From Salinispora cortesiana (GTDB lineage Bacteria > Actinomycetota > Actinomycetes > Mycobacteriales > Micromonosporaceae), in NCBI RefSeq assembly GCF_000484695.1, contig NZ_AXVR01000014.1, positions 33,609-97,608 of the forward strand: 64,000 nt of DNA, given 5' to 3'. Below are positions 8,006 to 17,572 of the stretch, in pieces. The notes below the pieces were generated by a model. It was not told the DNA's origin. It worked only from the letters and a program-made list of their open reading frames with translations, and did not search any database. The translations under genes and the position numbers were made by a program. Every line of letters begins with the position of its first letter. Within the stretch, counting starts at the first letter, position 1.

Positions 8006-8154
8006 GATGGCTGCTCCTCATCTGAATGGTGTTTCATGCCCAGATGAGAGGAGTGTGTCAAGTTTGTCGACGCTGGTAGCGGGGTTTCGCGACTGGGTGA
8101 CGGCGTTGTCGGGCGGAGGTGGTGGGGCCGGCCGGTGCGAGGTGGTGCTTCGGC

Positions 8155-8535
8155 CTACGGGGCGGTCGTCTCACCTCCGCTGGCGAGTAGCGCCGCCAGC
8201 TGGTTGAGGACGGCCTTCCGGGCTCGGTAGTACACCCAGGTGCCCCGCCGCTCGGCGTCCACGAGCCCCGCTTCGCGCAGCGTCCGGAGGTGGTGCGAGA
8301 TCGTCGGTCCGCTCAGGTCGAAGGCGGGGGTCAGGTCGCACACACACGCCTCGCCGTTCTCGGCGGAAGCGATCATCGACATCAGCTGGAGTCGCACTGG
8401 ATCACCGAGTGCTTTGAACGCCGGAGCGAGGGCGGTGGCGACTTCCGCGGACACGCGCTGCTGCGCCAGGGGAGGGCAGCAGCGCGTGTCCTCGCCGAGG
8501 ACGGTGTGGGGGAGTGGCGTCGCTTGCTTCGGCAT
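8155..8535 (-). CDS. arsR: ArsR-family As(III)-type repressor
   Basis: A 126-residue ArsR/SmtB winged-helix protein (PTISHHLRTLREAGLV recognition helix, RRGTWVYYRA wing). It carries the cysteines expected for arsenite sensing: an adjacent pair C19-C20 near the N-terminus and C64-V-C66-D-L at the start of the DNA-binding helix, the site used in the E. coli-type ArsR. It is divergent from an ArsN1-like acetyltransferase, which strengthens the arsenical reading. The 150-bp intergenic region includes a TTGACA at about 8594 that could be the promoter it represses. Confidence 0.85.
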   Translation of the reverse strand: MPKQATPLPHTVLGEDTRCCPPLAQQRVSAEVATALAPAFKALGDPVRLQLMSMIASAENGEACVCDLTPAFDLSGPTISHHLRTLREAGLVDAERRGTWVYYRARKAVLNQLAALLASGGETTAP

Positions 8536-8685
8536 CCGTCTAGGTTGACACCTCTCGAATCAGCGTGCAAGTGAATCATCCCGCAGGCATTGACTTGACA
8601 GACGTGAGAAAGATGCTCAACGGGGGGATTCATTGCTCGGGGCGCGATCCGGCGTTTCGGGCGGACCGAGCCGAGGAGTGTGCTG

Positions 8686-9183
8686 ATGAATGACATCACT
8701 GTGCGGCCCATGCGCCGCGATGACGCCGACACCATCCTGGCGATCTACCAGGCGGGTCTCGACTCCGGCGATGCCAGCCTCGAAACCCAGGCCCCGACCT
8801 GGACGGAATTTGATGCCGGTCGGCTACCGGAGCACCGTTACGTCGCCGTTGACGACAGCGGCACGGCTCTTGGCTGGATCGCCGTATCGCAGGTCTCCAC
8901 CCGCCGTGTGTATGCCGGAGTGGTGGAACACTCCGTCTACGTCGACCCCACGCAACAGGGGCGCGGCATCGCCCGGCTCCTGCTCACCACGCTGATCGCC
9001 GCCACCGAGGCAGCCGGGATCTGGACCATCCAGTCCGGCGTCTTCCCGGAGAACGTCGCCAGCCTGGCCCTGCATACCCGTGCGGGTTTCCGGGTCGTCG
9101 GCACCCGGGAGCGGGTCGCTCGTCAGCACGGCCGGTGGCGCGACGTGGTGCTGCTGGAGCGCCGCAGCCCGGTTATCATCTGA
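8686..9183 (+). CDS. arsN1: GNAT N-acetyltransferase, ArsN1-like (arsinothricin/phosphinothricin type)
   Basis: A 165-residue GNAT protein. Acetyl-CoA-binding motif A is visible as QQGRGIARLL (Q/RxxGxG/A), preceded by the strand VVEHSVYVDP; the C-terminus HGRWRDVVLLERRS matches phosphinothricin acetyltransferases. Stretches such as IYQAGLDSGDASLET and GIWTIQSGVFPENVASLALH match my recollection of the ArsN1 group that acetylates arsinothricin and related amino acids. GAGGAG at 8673-8678 selects ATG 8686 over GTG 8680. Divergent arsR supports the role. Substrate specificity (arsinothricin versus phosphinothricin) is inferred. Confidence 0.75.
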   Translation: MNDITVRPMRRDDADTILAIYQAGLDSGDASLETQAPTWTEFDAGRLPEHRYVAVDDSGTALGWIAVSQVSTRRVYAGVVEHSVYVDPTQQGRGIARLLLTTLIAATEAAGIWTIQSGVFPENVASLALHTRAGFRVVGTRERVARQHGRWRDVVLLERRSPVII

Positions 9184-9199
9184 CGAGTCGAGGGGGGCT

Positions 9200-9766
9200 A
9201 TGGCCAGGCACATCGTCCTGTTGCGGGGCATCAATGTCGGTAGGCACAACCGGATCGCGATGGCCGAGTTCACCGCACTGCTCACCGACCTCGGCTACAC
9301 GGACGTGCGGACGTTGCTCAACAGCGGGAACGCTGTGGTCACGACGCCGGACGCGGATTCGGCCGCAGTGGCGCGCAGGATCCGGAAGGGGATCAGCGAC
9401 TCGTTTGGTCTGTCGATCGCCGTCATGGTGCGCAGCCGCGCCCTGGTCGAGGCGGTCATCGAGCGCAATCCCATGCCCGAGGAGGCGGAGCGCGCGCCGA
9501 GCTACTTCCACGTGGGTTTCTGTGACCCCGCGCCGCCCCAGGAACGCCTGGACTCGATCGACGCTGCGAAGCTTGGCGCGGATCGGATCATGGTCCGCGA
9601 GGGTACGTGCTATCTGTGGTTCGCCGAAGGGCCCCAGAACTCCCCCCTCGGCAAGGCGATCCGCGCCCACAAGCTCGGCGCGAACATGACCCTGCGCAGC
9701 TGGAACACGGTACGGAAACTGGTGTCCCTCGCTGGCCCGGTTGGCGCCGCTCCCGATCCCGGTTAG
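9200..9766 (+). CDS. DUF1697 domain-containing protein
   Basis: A 188-residue protein with the family signature IVLLRGINVGRHNRIAMAEF at the N-terminus, then LLNSGNAVV and a C-terminal LRSWNTVRKL. DUF1697 proteins are widespread small cytosolic proteins with a ferredoxin-like fold and no proven function. AGGGGGG at 9191-9197 precedes the ATG. It follows the ArsN1-like gene by 16 bases in the same direction, so co-transcription is possible, but a link to arsenic is not established. Its stop overlaps the stop of the convergent gene at 9763. Confidence 0.85.
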   Translation: MARHIVLLRGINVGRHNRIAMAEFTALLTDLGYTDVRTLLNSGNAVVTTPDADSAAVARRIRKGISDSFGLSIAVMVRSRALVEAVIERNPMPEEAERAPSYFHVGFCDPAPPQERLDSIDAAKLGADRIMVREGTCYLWFAEGPQNSPLGKAIRAHKLGANMTLRSWNTVRKLVSLAGPVGAAPDPG

Positions 9767-10305
9767 CCGAGCTGCGCGACGGTGCCGAGGACCAGGTCGG
9801 CTCTGCTGTCCAGCGGGCCGTCGAGCTCCAGCACCGGTGTGTCCGGCCAGGCGTCCAGCGGGTCGGCGTAGGCAAGTTCCAGCAGCGCGTCGTTCATTCG
9901 TGCGCGGAGGCCGGGCCACTCCGTTCCGGGGAGCAGCCGCTCCGTCTCGGGTGTGGGTACCGTGATGACCAGCAGGTCGAGCTGGGTGAAGGCGGCTCGG
10001 AGGGGCGTGTGACCGGCCTCCTCCGACGGGTCCGCGCCGGTCGCGACCAGGTATGCCAGGTAGTCCAACGGGGTGCGGTCAAAGATCGTGGCGGATGGCG
10101 ACGGTGGCGAGCAGAGAATTCGGGCCGAGCGCGCCATCATCGCCCGGTAGTCCGCTGGCGACGGTGGAAACTGGAACTCGTACCCCTCCTCTTCGAGCAG
10201 GTGGTACGGCTCGTCCACCGCCACGTGGCCGGGCAGCCGGGCGCGTAGCGCCTCGACCAGTGTCGTCTTTCCGGTCCCGTGCGTCCCGGAGACCCCGATC
10301 CTCAT
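9763..10305 (-). CDS. P-loop ATPase, nucleoside/nicotinamide-kinase-like
   Basis: A 180-residue single-domain ATPase with Walker A GTHGTGKTT (residues about 7-15), a DEPYHLLEEEG segment near residue 36 and a FDRTPLDYLAYL segment near residue 75, an arrangement like thymidylate or deoxynucleoside kinases and NadR-type kinases. Probably a small-molecule kinase; the substrate cannot be told. It converges on the DUF1697 gene, overlapping by four bases, and is followed upstream on the same strand by a small winged-helix regulator at 10358-10687. Confidence 0.75.
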   Translation of the reverse strand: MRIGVSGTHGTGKTTLVEALRARLPGHVAVDEPYHLLEEEGYEFQFPPSPADYRAMMARSARILCSPPSPSATIFDRTPLDYLAYLVATGADPSEEAGHTPLRAAFTQLDLLVITVPTPETERLLPGTEWPGLRARMNDALLELAYADPLDAWPDTPVLELDGPLDSRADLVLGTVAQLG

Positions 10306-10357
10306 GCGTACGTGCTCCTCGTGTCCTGCCAGGGTGGTGGGCGAGGGGTGGAACGGG

Positions 10358-10687
10358 TCAGGGGTTCGGTGCGTCGGTGAACAGTTCGATCAGTTCGCCG
10401 ATGCGGTGGTCAGCCTCGGCCGGGTGCCGGAATCGGCCGGCCGGGTTGACGGTGTACGCGTTGCGCCGGCCAACCCGCTCTCGGTGCAGGTAGCCGGCGG
10501 CTTCCAGATCGGCGACGATGGCCTGTGCGGCCCGTTCGGTGATGCCGACAGCGGTGGCGACATCGCGCAGTCGCGTTGTCGGTTCCCGGGCGATGGCCAG
10601 CAGCACATGCGCGTGATTGGTCAGGAAGGTCCACCCCTTCGTCCCGTCCGCCGTCCTGGGCTGGGCCGCCTGAGCCATGATCACCAT
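10358..10687 (-). CDS. Winged-helix transcriptional regulator (MarR-like)
   Basis: A 109-residue protein whose core is a winged helix: LLAIAREPTTRLRDVATAVGITERAAQAIVADLEAAGYL followed by the wing RRNAYTVNP. This is the compact MarR/DUF-type regulator found widely in actinomycetes. Two nearby Met codons (10687 and 10678) are possible starts; longer in-frame extensions upstream look non-coding. It is transcribed toward the P-loop kinase gene 52 bases downstream and away from terC. Its ligand and targets are unknown. Confidence 0.7.
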   Translation of the reverse strand: MVIMAQAAQPRTADGTKGWTFLTNHAHVLLAIAREPTTRLRDVATAVGITERAAQAIVADLEAAGYLHRERVGRRNAYTVNPAGRFRHPAEADHRIGELIELFTDAPNP

Positions 10688-10974
10688 CCCGTCGTTGTCC
10701 GGTGTGTTGCTCGCCAATATAGGCATCCCAAGACACGAATGCAGCATCGTGACCAGAGCTCTGCCGAGTTGACATGGGAACCATATTTCGTGAATACTAG
10801 AGCGTAGTTTGAGGGGGAGTACCCGACGCACGACGCGCTGTCGTCAGTACGGATCCGGCCTATCCGGGTCTCGGCGGCGCGGTCGCCGGTTCCGCGGTGG
10901 CCCGGGAAGACCTTCGGCCGAGTAACGCCGGCCCACTGCCGTGGGCTCGGCTGGTCGAGAGGGTCACTCCGTCC

Positions 10975-11943
10975 ATGTCTGTGTCCTGGTGGGTCTGGGC
11001 CGTCCTCATTCTGGCCGTCGCCGTGATGCTGTCAATCGACCTGTTCTTCCACCGCGACAACCATGTCATCGGCTTCCGGGAAGCTGCGCTCTGGTCCGGT
11101 ATCTGGATCGCTGCCGGCCTGGCGTTCGGCGGCATCCTCTGGGTGTGGCAGGGCGGTGACGTGGCTGGCACCTACTTCGCCGGCTATCTGATCGAGAAGG
11201 CGCTCTCGATCGACAACGTGTTCATCTTCGCGCTGATCTTCGGCTACTTCGCCGTGCCGGCCGCGTTTCAGCACAAGGTGCTGTTCTGGGGCGTGATCGG
11301 TGCCCTGGTGTTCCGGATGGTGTTCATCATCGTCGGCGCCGAGCTGCTGGAGAGCTTCTTCTGGACCGCGTACCTGTTCGGCGCGTTTCTGATCTTCACG
11401 GGCTACCGGATGGCCTTCCGCCACGGCGGAGAGACGCCGCCGGACCGAAACCTGGTCGTCCGGATCGTCCGCCGAATCATTCCCACCGACTCGACCTACC
11501 ACGGCAACCGGTTTTTCACCCGGATCAACGGCACGCGGGTGGCCACCCTGCTGTTCGTGGTGTTGATCGCGGTCGAGGCAACCGACCTGATCTTCGCCCT
11601 CGACTCGGTCGCGACGATTCTGGCCATCACCACCAGCACCTTCATCGTCTGGACGGCGAACGCGTTCGCCCTCCTCGGCCTGCGCAGCCTGTATTTCTGC
11701 CTCGCCGGGTTGCTGCGCCGGTTCGTGCACCTGCACTACGGCCTGGCCGTGCTGCTCGCCTTCGCCGGCGTCAAGCTGATCCTCTCCGAGACCCCGGTCG
11801 GCAAGCTACCCATCCCGGTCACCCTCGGCGTGATCGTGGCGACCATCGCGGTCTCCATCGGGTGGAGTCTGCACAGCACCCGCGCGAACACCAGCACGGC
11901 CGCCGAAGACCGGCCCGAGGCTGGTGCGTCGGCCGGCACCTGA
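10975..11943 (+). CDS. TerC/Alx family membrane protein
   Basis: A 322-residue polytopic membrane protein with about nine hydrophobic spans. The family hallmarks are clear: LSIDLFFHR near residue 18, YLIEKALSIDNVFIFALIF near 75-93, and ATDLIFALDSVATILAI near 205, which carry the conserved acidic residues of the metal-transport core. TerC/Alx proteins export Mn2+ at the membrane and, in the ter systems, confer tellurite resistance; no other ter genes are here, so Mn2+ efflux (Alx/MntY-like) is the better guess. Start chosen where the first membrane helix begins; an upstream in-frame GTG region looks non-coding. Confidence 0.88.
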   Translation: MSVSWWVWAVLILAVAVMLSIDLFFHRDNHVIGFREAALWSGIWIAAGLAFGGILWVWQGGDVAGTYFAGYLIEKALSIDNVFIFALIFGYFAVPAAFQHKVLFWGVIGALVFRMVFIIVGAELLESFFWTAYLFGAFLIFTGYRMAFRHGGETPPDRNLVVRIVRRIIPTDSTYHGNRFFTRINGTRVATLLFVVLIAVEATDLIFALDSVATILAITTSTFIVWTANAFALLGLRSLYFCLAGLLRRFVHLHYGLAVLLAFAGVKLILSETPVGKLPIPVTLGVIVATIAVSIGWSLHSTRANTSTAAEDRPEAGASAGT

Positions 11944-12303
11944 GCCAGGGCACACTCGTGGGGACGGACCATGCCGCGGTTGGGCCATCGGTGCAGCGGG
12001 AAGCGCTGACGGCCCGCCGCTGTTAGGATGCGGGGTATCGAATCGGTCCGGTACCCAATGGGCCGGCATCGAGTGGGGTCGGCGTCTGATCGGGCCGGCA
12101 TCGAATCGGGCTGACGCGGTAGTCGTCGGCTCGGACCAGGGAGCGCAGACGTGGTAGGTGACGACGACATCTCCGGGTGATCCCGGAGTGTCCAGCCAGT
12201 GAGCGGGTGCGCATCAGTGGCACCGCCGCCCTGGCTGTCCCATCGTCGTTAAACCTTCCCTGGGTAGCCCTGGTGCGCCCACCTCACCCGCGAGGTCCTG
12301 TCG
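11944..12303 (+). promoter_or_regulatory. Long leader of the ABC-F gene with two hairpins and a 12-bp direct repeat
   Basis: No gene is seen in these 360 bases. A direct repeat GGCCGGCATCGA lies at 12061-12072 and 12093-12104. A perfect 7-bp hairpin CTCCGGG-TGAT-CCCGGAG occupies 12171-12188, and a second possible stem pairs CAGCCAG (12193-12199) with CTGGCTG (12231-12237). Many antibiotic-inducible ABC-F genes use leader attenuation, so these may be parts of such a switch; this is inference. Confidence 0.35.
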
Positions 12304-13929
12304 ATGTCCGACGCTTCCGTCGTTTGCACCCGTCTCTCCTTCGCCTGGCCCGACGGCACCACCGTCTTCCAGGACCTGTCCTTTTCCGTCGGCGCCGGGC
12401 GTACCGGCCTGGTCGCGCCCAATGGGGCCGGCAAGACCACCCTGCTCCGGCTGATCGCCGGCGAACTCGACCCCACCGCCGGCCACGTCACGGTCAACGG
12501 CACCCTCGGCTATCTGGCGCAGAACCTGCCGCTGGCCGGTGACGTGACCGTCGCGGAGGTGCTCGGCGTCGCCACGACCGTCGCCGCCCTGCACGCCATC
12601 GAAGCTGGCGATGCTCGCGAGGAACACTTCGCCGCGGTCGGTGACGACTGGGATGTCGAGGAGCGCAGCCGCGCCGAGCTGGACCGGGTCGGGCTCGGCG
12701 AGCTCGCCCTCGACCGCCAGCTGGGCACGCTCAGCGGCGGCCAGATCGTCGCCCTCGGGCTGGCCGCCCAGTTGCTGCGTGGCCCCGACGTACTGCTGCT
12801 CGATGAGCCCAGCAACAACCTCGACATCGACGCCCGGCACCGCCTGTATGCCGTCCTGCGGGACTGGTCCGGGTCCTTGCTGGTGGTCAGCCACGACCGG
12901 GCACTGCTGGACCAGATGGAGCGGATTGCCGAGTTGAACACGGGTGAGGTCCGGTTCTTCGGTGGGAACTTCACCGCCTATCAGGAGGCGACGCAGGCCG
13001 CCCAGGAGGCCGCCCAACGGCATGTCCGCTCCGCTGAACTTGAGGTCAGGCGGGAGAAGCGGGAGATGCAGCAGGCCCGTGAGCGGGCCGAGCGCCGTTC
13101 CAACAACGCCGCGCGCAACGTCAAGAACGCCGGACTGCCCAAAGTCATCGCCGGTGGCCTCAAGCGGCGTGCCCAGGAGTCGGCCGGCAAGGCCGACGAG
13201 ACGCACGCCGCTCGGGTCGCCGACGCGCGCGTCCGCCTCGACGAGGCCAGTCGCGCGCTGCGCGACGACGCCAGCATCACCGTCGAACTACCCGACACGG
13301 CGGTGCCCGCCGGGCGTACCCTCGTCGCGGCGAAGGGGCTGCGGGTCCGCGGCCTCTTCGCCGGCGAGGGCGTCGACCTGACCGTCCGGGGCCCGGAGCG
13401 GATCGGGCTCACCGGCCCGAACGGCGTCGGTAAGTCGACCCTGCTGCGTCTGCTGGACGGCTCCCTGCCCCCGGAAGCGGGAACTCTACGGCGGGCAGAC
13501 GGTCGGCTGGCCTACCTGTCGCAGCGCCTCGACCTACTCGACCCCGACATGACAGTGGCGGAGAACTTCGGCCGGTACGCGCCGGACCGACCGCAGTCGG
13601 AACGGATGAACCTGTTGGCCCGGTTCCTGTTCCGGGGAGTGCGGGCGCACCTGCCGGTCGGGGTGCTCTCCGGTGGGGAGCGGCTGCGCGCCACGCTCGC
13701 CTGCGTCCTGTACGCCGAGCCGGCTCCGCACCTGTTGTTGCTCGACGAGCCGACCAACAACCTTGACTTGGTCAGCATTCGGCAGCTGGAGACCGCGCTA
13801 CAGGCATATCGGGGGGCGTTCGTGGTGGTCAGCCACGACGAAGGGTTCCTCACCGAGATCGGGGTACGGCGGTGGTTGCGGATCGACGACGGGCAGCTAC
13901 GGGAGTTCGCCGTCCCCGATGGCGGCTGA
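12304..13929 (+). CDS. ABC-F family ATPase (ribosome-associated)
   Basis: A 541-residue cytosolic protein with two ABC domains and no membrane segment. Domain 1: Walker A PNGAGKTT (about 40), signature LSGGQ, Walker B LLLDEPSNNLD. Then a charged linker (about 235-320) of the P-site tRNA interaction type. Domain 2: Walker A GPNGVGKST, signature LSGGERLR, Walker B LLLLDEPTNNLD. This is the ABC-F arrangement: proteins that act on the ribosome and in several subgroups displace macrolide, lincosamide or pleuromutilin antibiotics. Whether this one gives resistance or tunes translation cannot be told; its long leader with hairpins is suggestive. Confidence 0.9.
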   Translation: MSDASVVCTRLSFAWPDGTTVFQDLSFSVGAGRTGLVAPNGAGKTTLLRLIAGELDPTAGHVTVNGTLGYLAQNLPLAGDVTVAEVLGVATTVAALHAIEAGDAREEHFAAVGDDWDVEERSRAELDRVGLGELALDRQLGTLSGGQIVALGLAAQLLRGPDVLLLDEPSNNLDIDARHRLYAVLRDWSGSLLVVSHDRALLDQMERIAELNTGEVRFFGGNFTAYQEATQAAQEAAQRHVRSAELEVRREKREMQQARERAERRSNNAARNVKNAGLPKVIAGGLKRRAQESAGKADETHAARVADARVRLDEASRALRDDASITVELPDTAVPAGRTLVAAKGLRVRGLFAGEGVDLTVRGPERIGLTGPNGVGKSTLLRLLDGSLPPEAGTLRRADGRLAYLSQRLDLLDPDMTVAENFGRYAPDRPQSERMNLLARFLFRGVRAHLPVGVLSGGERLRATLACVLYAEPAPHLLLLDEPTNNLDLVSIRQLETALQAYRGAFVVVSHDEGFLTEIGVRRWLRIDDGQLREFAVPDGG

Positions 13930-13994
13930 CGCCGGTTGGCCGGGCGGCGCGGGGCAGCGTTCCCGGTGCGCGGTTGTGGGCGGGAGTGACCAGG

Positions 13995-14576
13995 TCAGGG
14001 GCGCAGCCCGGCGATGAGGAGCTCAACCAGGCGGCGCGCGTCGTAGCGGGGGTCCCGACCGGCGCCGATGCACAGGTTGCCCACGCCGCGCATGAGTTCG
14101 TAGGCCGCCACGTCGGGGCGTACCTCACCCGTGGTGGCCGCGGCGTCGAGTAGCCGGGCGCACACGGGGACGAGGCGGTCGAGGAAGTAGGCGTGCAGCG
14201 CCTCGAAGGCGGCGTCGTCGGACTGGAGCGCTTCGGCGAGGCCGTGCTTGGTGACCAGGAAGTCGACGAAGAGGTCGATCCACTGTGTCAGGGCGGCGTA
14301 GGGGGTGTCGCTCGCTGCTAGCAGGGTCGGGCCGGCCTCGGCGGCGGCTTCGACCTGGTGCCGGTAGACGGCGACGACGAGGTCGGCGCGGGTCGGGAAG
14401 TGGCGGTAGATCGTGCCGACACCCACCCCGGCCCGGGCGGCGATGTCGCGTACCGGCACGTCCACGCCGGCGGCGAGAAAGGCGGTGGCGGCCGCCTCGA
14501 GCAGGCTCTGCTCGTTGCGTCGGGCATCGGCCCGCTTCCGCGCGGACGTCTGCGGCCCACGGTCGGGTGCGCCCAC
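13995..14576 (-). CDS. TetR/AcrR family transcriptional repressor
   Basis: A 193-residue TetR-type regulator. The HTH lies at about residues 20-65 (LLEAAATAFLAAGVDVPVRDIAARAGVGVGTIYRHFPTR... in short segments), followed by an all-helical ligand domain. GGAGG on the minus strand ten bases before GTG at 14576 supports this start; an upstream ATG would place the two operator-like sites inside the gene. Divergent from an alpha/beta hydrolase gene, with two GGAACnAGGTTyC sites between; it most likely represses itself and the hydrolase. Confidence 0.88.
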   Translation of the reverse strand: MGAPDRGPQTSARKRADARRNEQSLLEAAATAFLAAGVDVPVRDIAARAGVGVGTIYRHFPTRADLVVAVYRHQVEAAAEAGPTLLAASDTPYAALTQWIDLFVDFLVTKHGLAEALQSDDAAFEALHAYFLDRLVPVCARLLDAAATTGEVRPDVAAYELMRGVGNLCIGAGRDPRYDARRLVELLIAGLRP

Positions 14577-14610
14577 GATGCTGTTACCTCCATCACAATC
14601 AATTGGATGT

Positions 14611-14653
14611 GGAACCAGGTTTCGTATTCTTGGGGCAATCGGAACAAGGTTCC
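14611..14653. promoter_or_regulatory. Two TetR operator-like sites, 30 bp apart
   Basis: GGAACCAGGTTTC (14611-14623) and GGAACAAGGTTCC (14641-14653) share the pattern GGAACnAGGTTyC and are palindromic in their GGAAC/GTTCC arms. Start-to-start distance is exactly 30 bp, so both face one side of the helix. They sit between the divergent TetR and hydrolase genes. Confidence 0.65.
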
Positions 14654-14727
14654 GCTTGCTTGCGCGTCCGGCCGGCCGCTCAGGTCCACGTATGCGCATC
14701 ACCCAGCACTATCAAGGAGCTCTATCC

Positions 14728-15657
14728 ATGTTCAACAGCGACGTAGCGGCAGGAGCGCCCACTCCGATTGTCTCGGTCAGCCCGGTGACCCTGCCGGCCG
14801 GGGACCGTGGCGAGGACCTGCGGTTGCGGATCTCGGCCCCCGTGGTTGGACGCGAACTACCAATCCTCATCTTCTCGCACGGCTTCGGCAAGTCGATGCG
14901 GGCATACGCCCCACTGGTCGACTACTGGGCAGCCCAGGGCTTTGTGGTGGCCCAGCCCACCCACCTCGACTCCCGTACGCTGAACATCGCGCCCGACGAT
15001 CCTCGGCACCCGGAGATCTGGCGTTTCCGCGTCGCCGACCTGAAGCGTACGCTCGACGACCTCGACCTGATCGAGGCCGCCGTTCCCAGTCTCGAAGGAC
15101 GACTCGACCGCGGCCGGATCGCCGCGGCTGGGCACTCCTGGGGTGGCCAGACGGTCGGCATGCTGCTGGGCGCGCGGGTCCTCGGAGCGGATGGCCTTCC
15201 CGGCGAGAACATGTCCGACTCCCGGGTCACCGCCGGTGTGCTGCTTTCCACAACTGGCACCGGCGGGGCCGACCTGAGTCCTTTCGCGGCTGAACACTTC
15301 CCCTTCATGAGCCCAAGCTTCGCGGAGATGACGACGCCGGCGCTCGTGGTCGCGGGGGACAAGGACCAGTCGCCGCTCTCCGTGCGCGGGCCGGACTGGT
15401 TCACCGATCCGTATCACCTGAGCCCGGGCCCCAAGAGCCTGCTCACCCTGCACGGGGCGGAGCACTCCCTGGGTGGAATCGCCGGCTACACCGTCACCGA
15501 AACGACCGACGAAAGTCCCGAGCGAGTCGCCCTCGTCCAGCAGCTCACCGCGGCATACCTGCGCAGTGCGCTCTATCCCGGCGACGACACCTGGGCGACG
15601 GTATGGGCCGCGCTGCGGGACGACATCGATCGGTTGGGGCAGATCTCGGTCAAGTGA
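14728..15657 (+). CDS. Alpha/beta hydrolase (chlorophyllase/dienelactone-hydrolase-like)
   Basis: A 309-residue cytosolic alpha/beta hydrolase. The oxyanion-hole loop HGFG is at residues 51-54, the nucleophile elbow GHSWGG places the catalytic Ser at S137, the acid lies in VVAGDKD, and the His is in GAEHSLGG. The overall form is that of the chlorophyllase-like/PAF-acetylhydrolase-like group. AAGGAG at 14714-14719 precedes the ATG. The divergent TetR regulator and shared operators suggest that an ester or lactone substrate induces expression. Substrate unknown. Confidence 0.87.
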   Translation: MFNSDVAAGAPTPIVSVSPVTLPAGDRGEDLRLRISAPVVGRELPILIFSHGFGKSMRAYAPLVDYWAAQGFVVAQPTHLDSRTLNIAPDDPRHPEIWRFRVADLKRTLDDLDLIEAAVPSLEGRLDRGRIAAAGHSWGGQTVGMLLGARVLGADGLPGENMSDSRVTAGVLLSTTGTGGADLSPFAAEHFPFMSPSFAEMTTPALVVAGDKDQSPLSVRGPDWFTDPYHLSPGPKSLLTLHGAEHSLGGIAGYTVTETTDESPERVALVQQLTAAYLRSALYPGDDTWATVWAALRDDIDRLGQISVK

Positions 15658-15686
15658 CCGGGTCGTCGCAACGGTGATTCCCCGAT

Positions 15687-15728
15687 GCGGAACTGCGGTG
15701 GACGCAGACACGTTCACCGCAGTTCCGC
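15687..15728. terminator. Hairpin terminator after the hydrolase gene
   Basis: A perfect 14-bp stem: GCGGAACTGCGGTG (15687-15700) pairs with CACCGCAGTTCCGC (15715-15728) around a 14-base loop. It lies between the convergent hydrolase and protease genes and could stop transcription in both directions; there is no long T-tract. Confidence 0.6.
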
Positions 15729-15807
15729 CCTCCTATCGCCTAACTCTCGAAATATCAGCGAAGCGGGGCCGCCTCGTCCTCAACTCCGACGCAGGGTGCG
15801 GACCTCC

Positions 15808-17369
<1,562 letters not shown>

Positions 17370-17406
17370 TCGCGTGACCTCCAGGGGGCGGTGGCGGTGG
17401 GATCAC

Positions 17407-17454
17407 GAGAGCGCTCTCACAGTTAAGTTAACTTATTGTTTACATGCATGTCAA
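17407..17454 (-). promoter_or_regulatory. Promoter with LacI-type operator for the secreted protease
   Basis: On the minus strand TTGACA (17449-17454) and TTAACT (17426-17431) are separated by 17 bp, a near-consensus vegetative promoter. Immediately downstream, over the expected start point, is the perfect 12-bp palindrome GAGAGCGCTCTC (17407-17418), close to the GAGCGCTC core bound by CebR-like LacI regulators of sugar use. Repression lifted by a glycan breakdown product would fit the lectin-tailed protease. Confidence 0.65.
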
Positions 17455-17572
17455 TTTTATTTATTCCCCGGAGATTAAGGATCTTAATTGTTGGCTACTG
17501 GATCTGAGCGGCGTCGGGGGCGGTTTAGCCATCTCGGCCAGATCGAATTCTGGGGCTGGCCGGCGCCACCGG

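Noticed and set aside
10975..11943. Tellurite-resistance island
   Set aside because: Only a terC/alx-like gene is present, with no terD, terZ or related genes in the window, so manganese export is the better reading.
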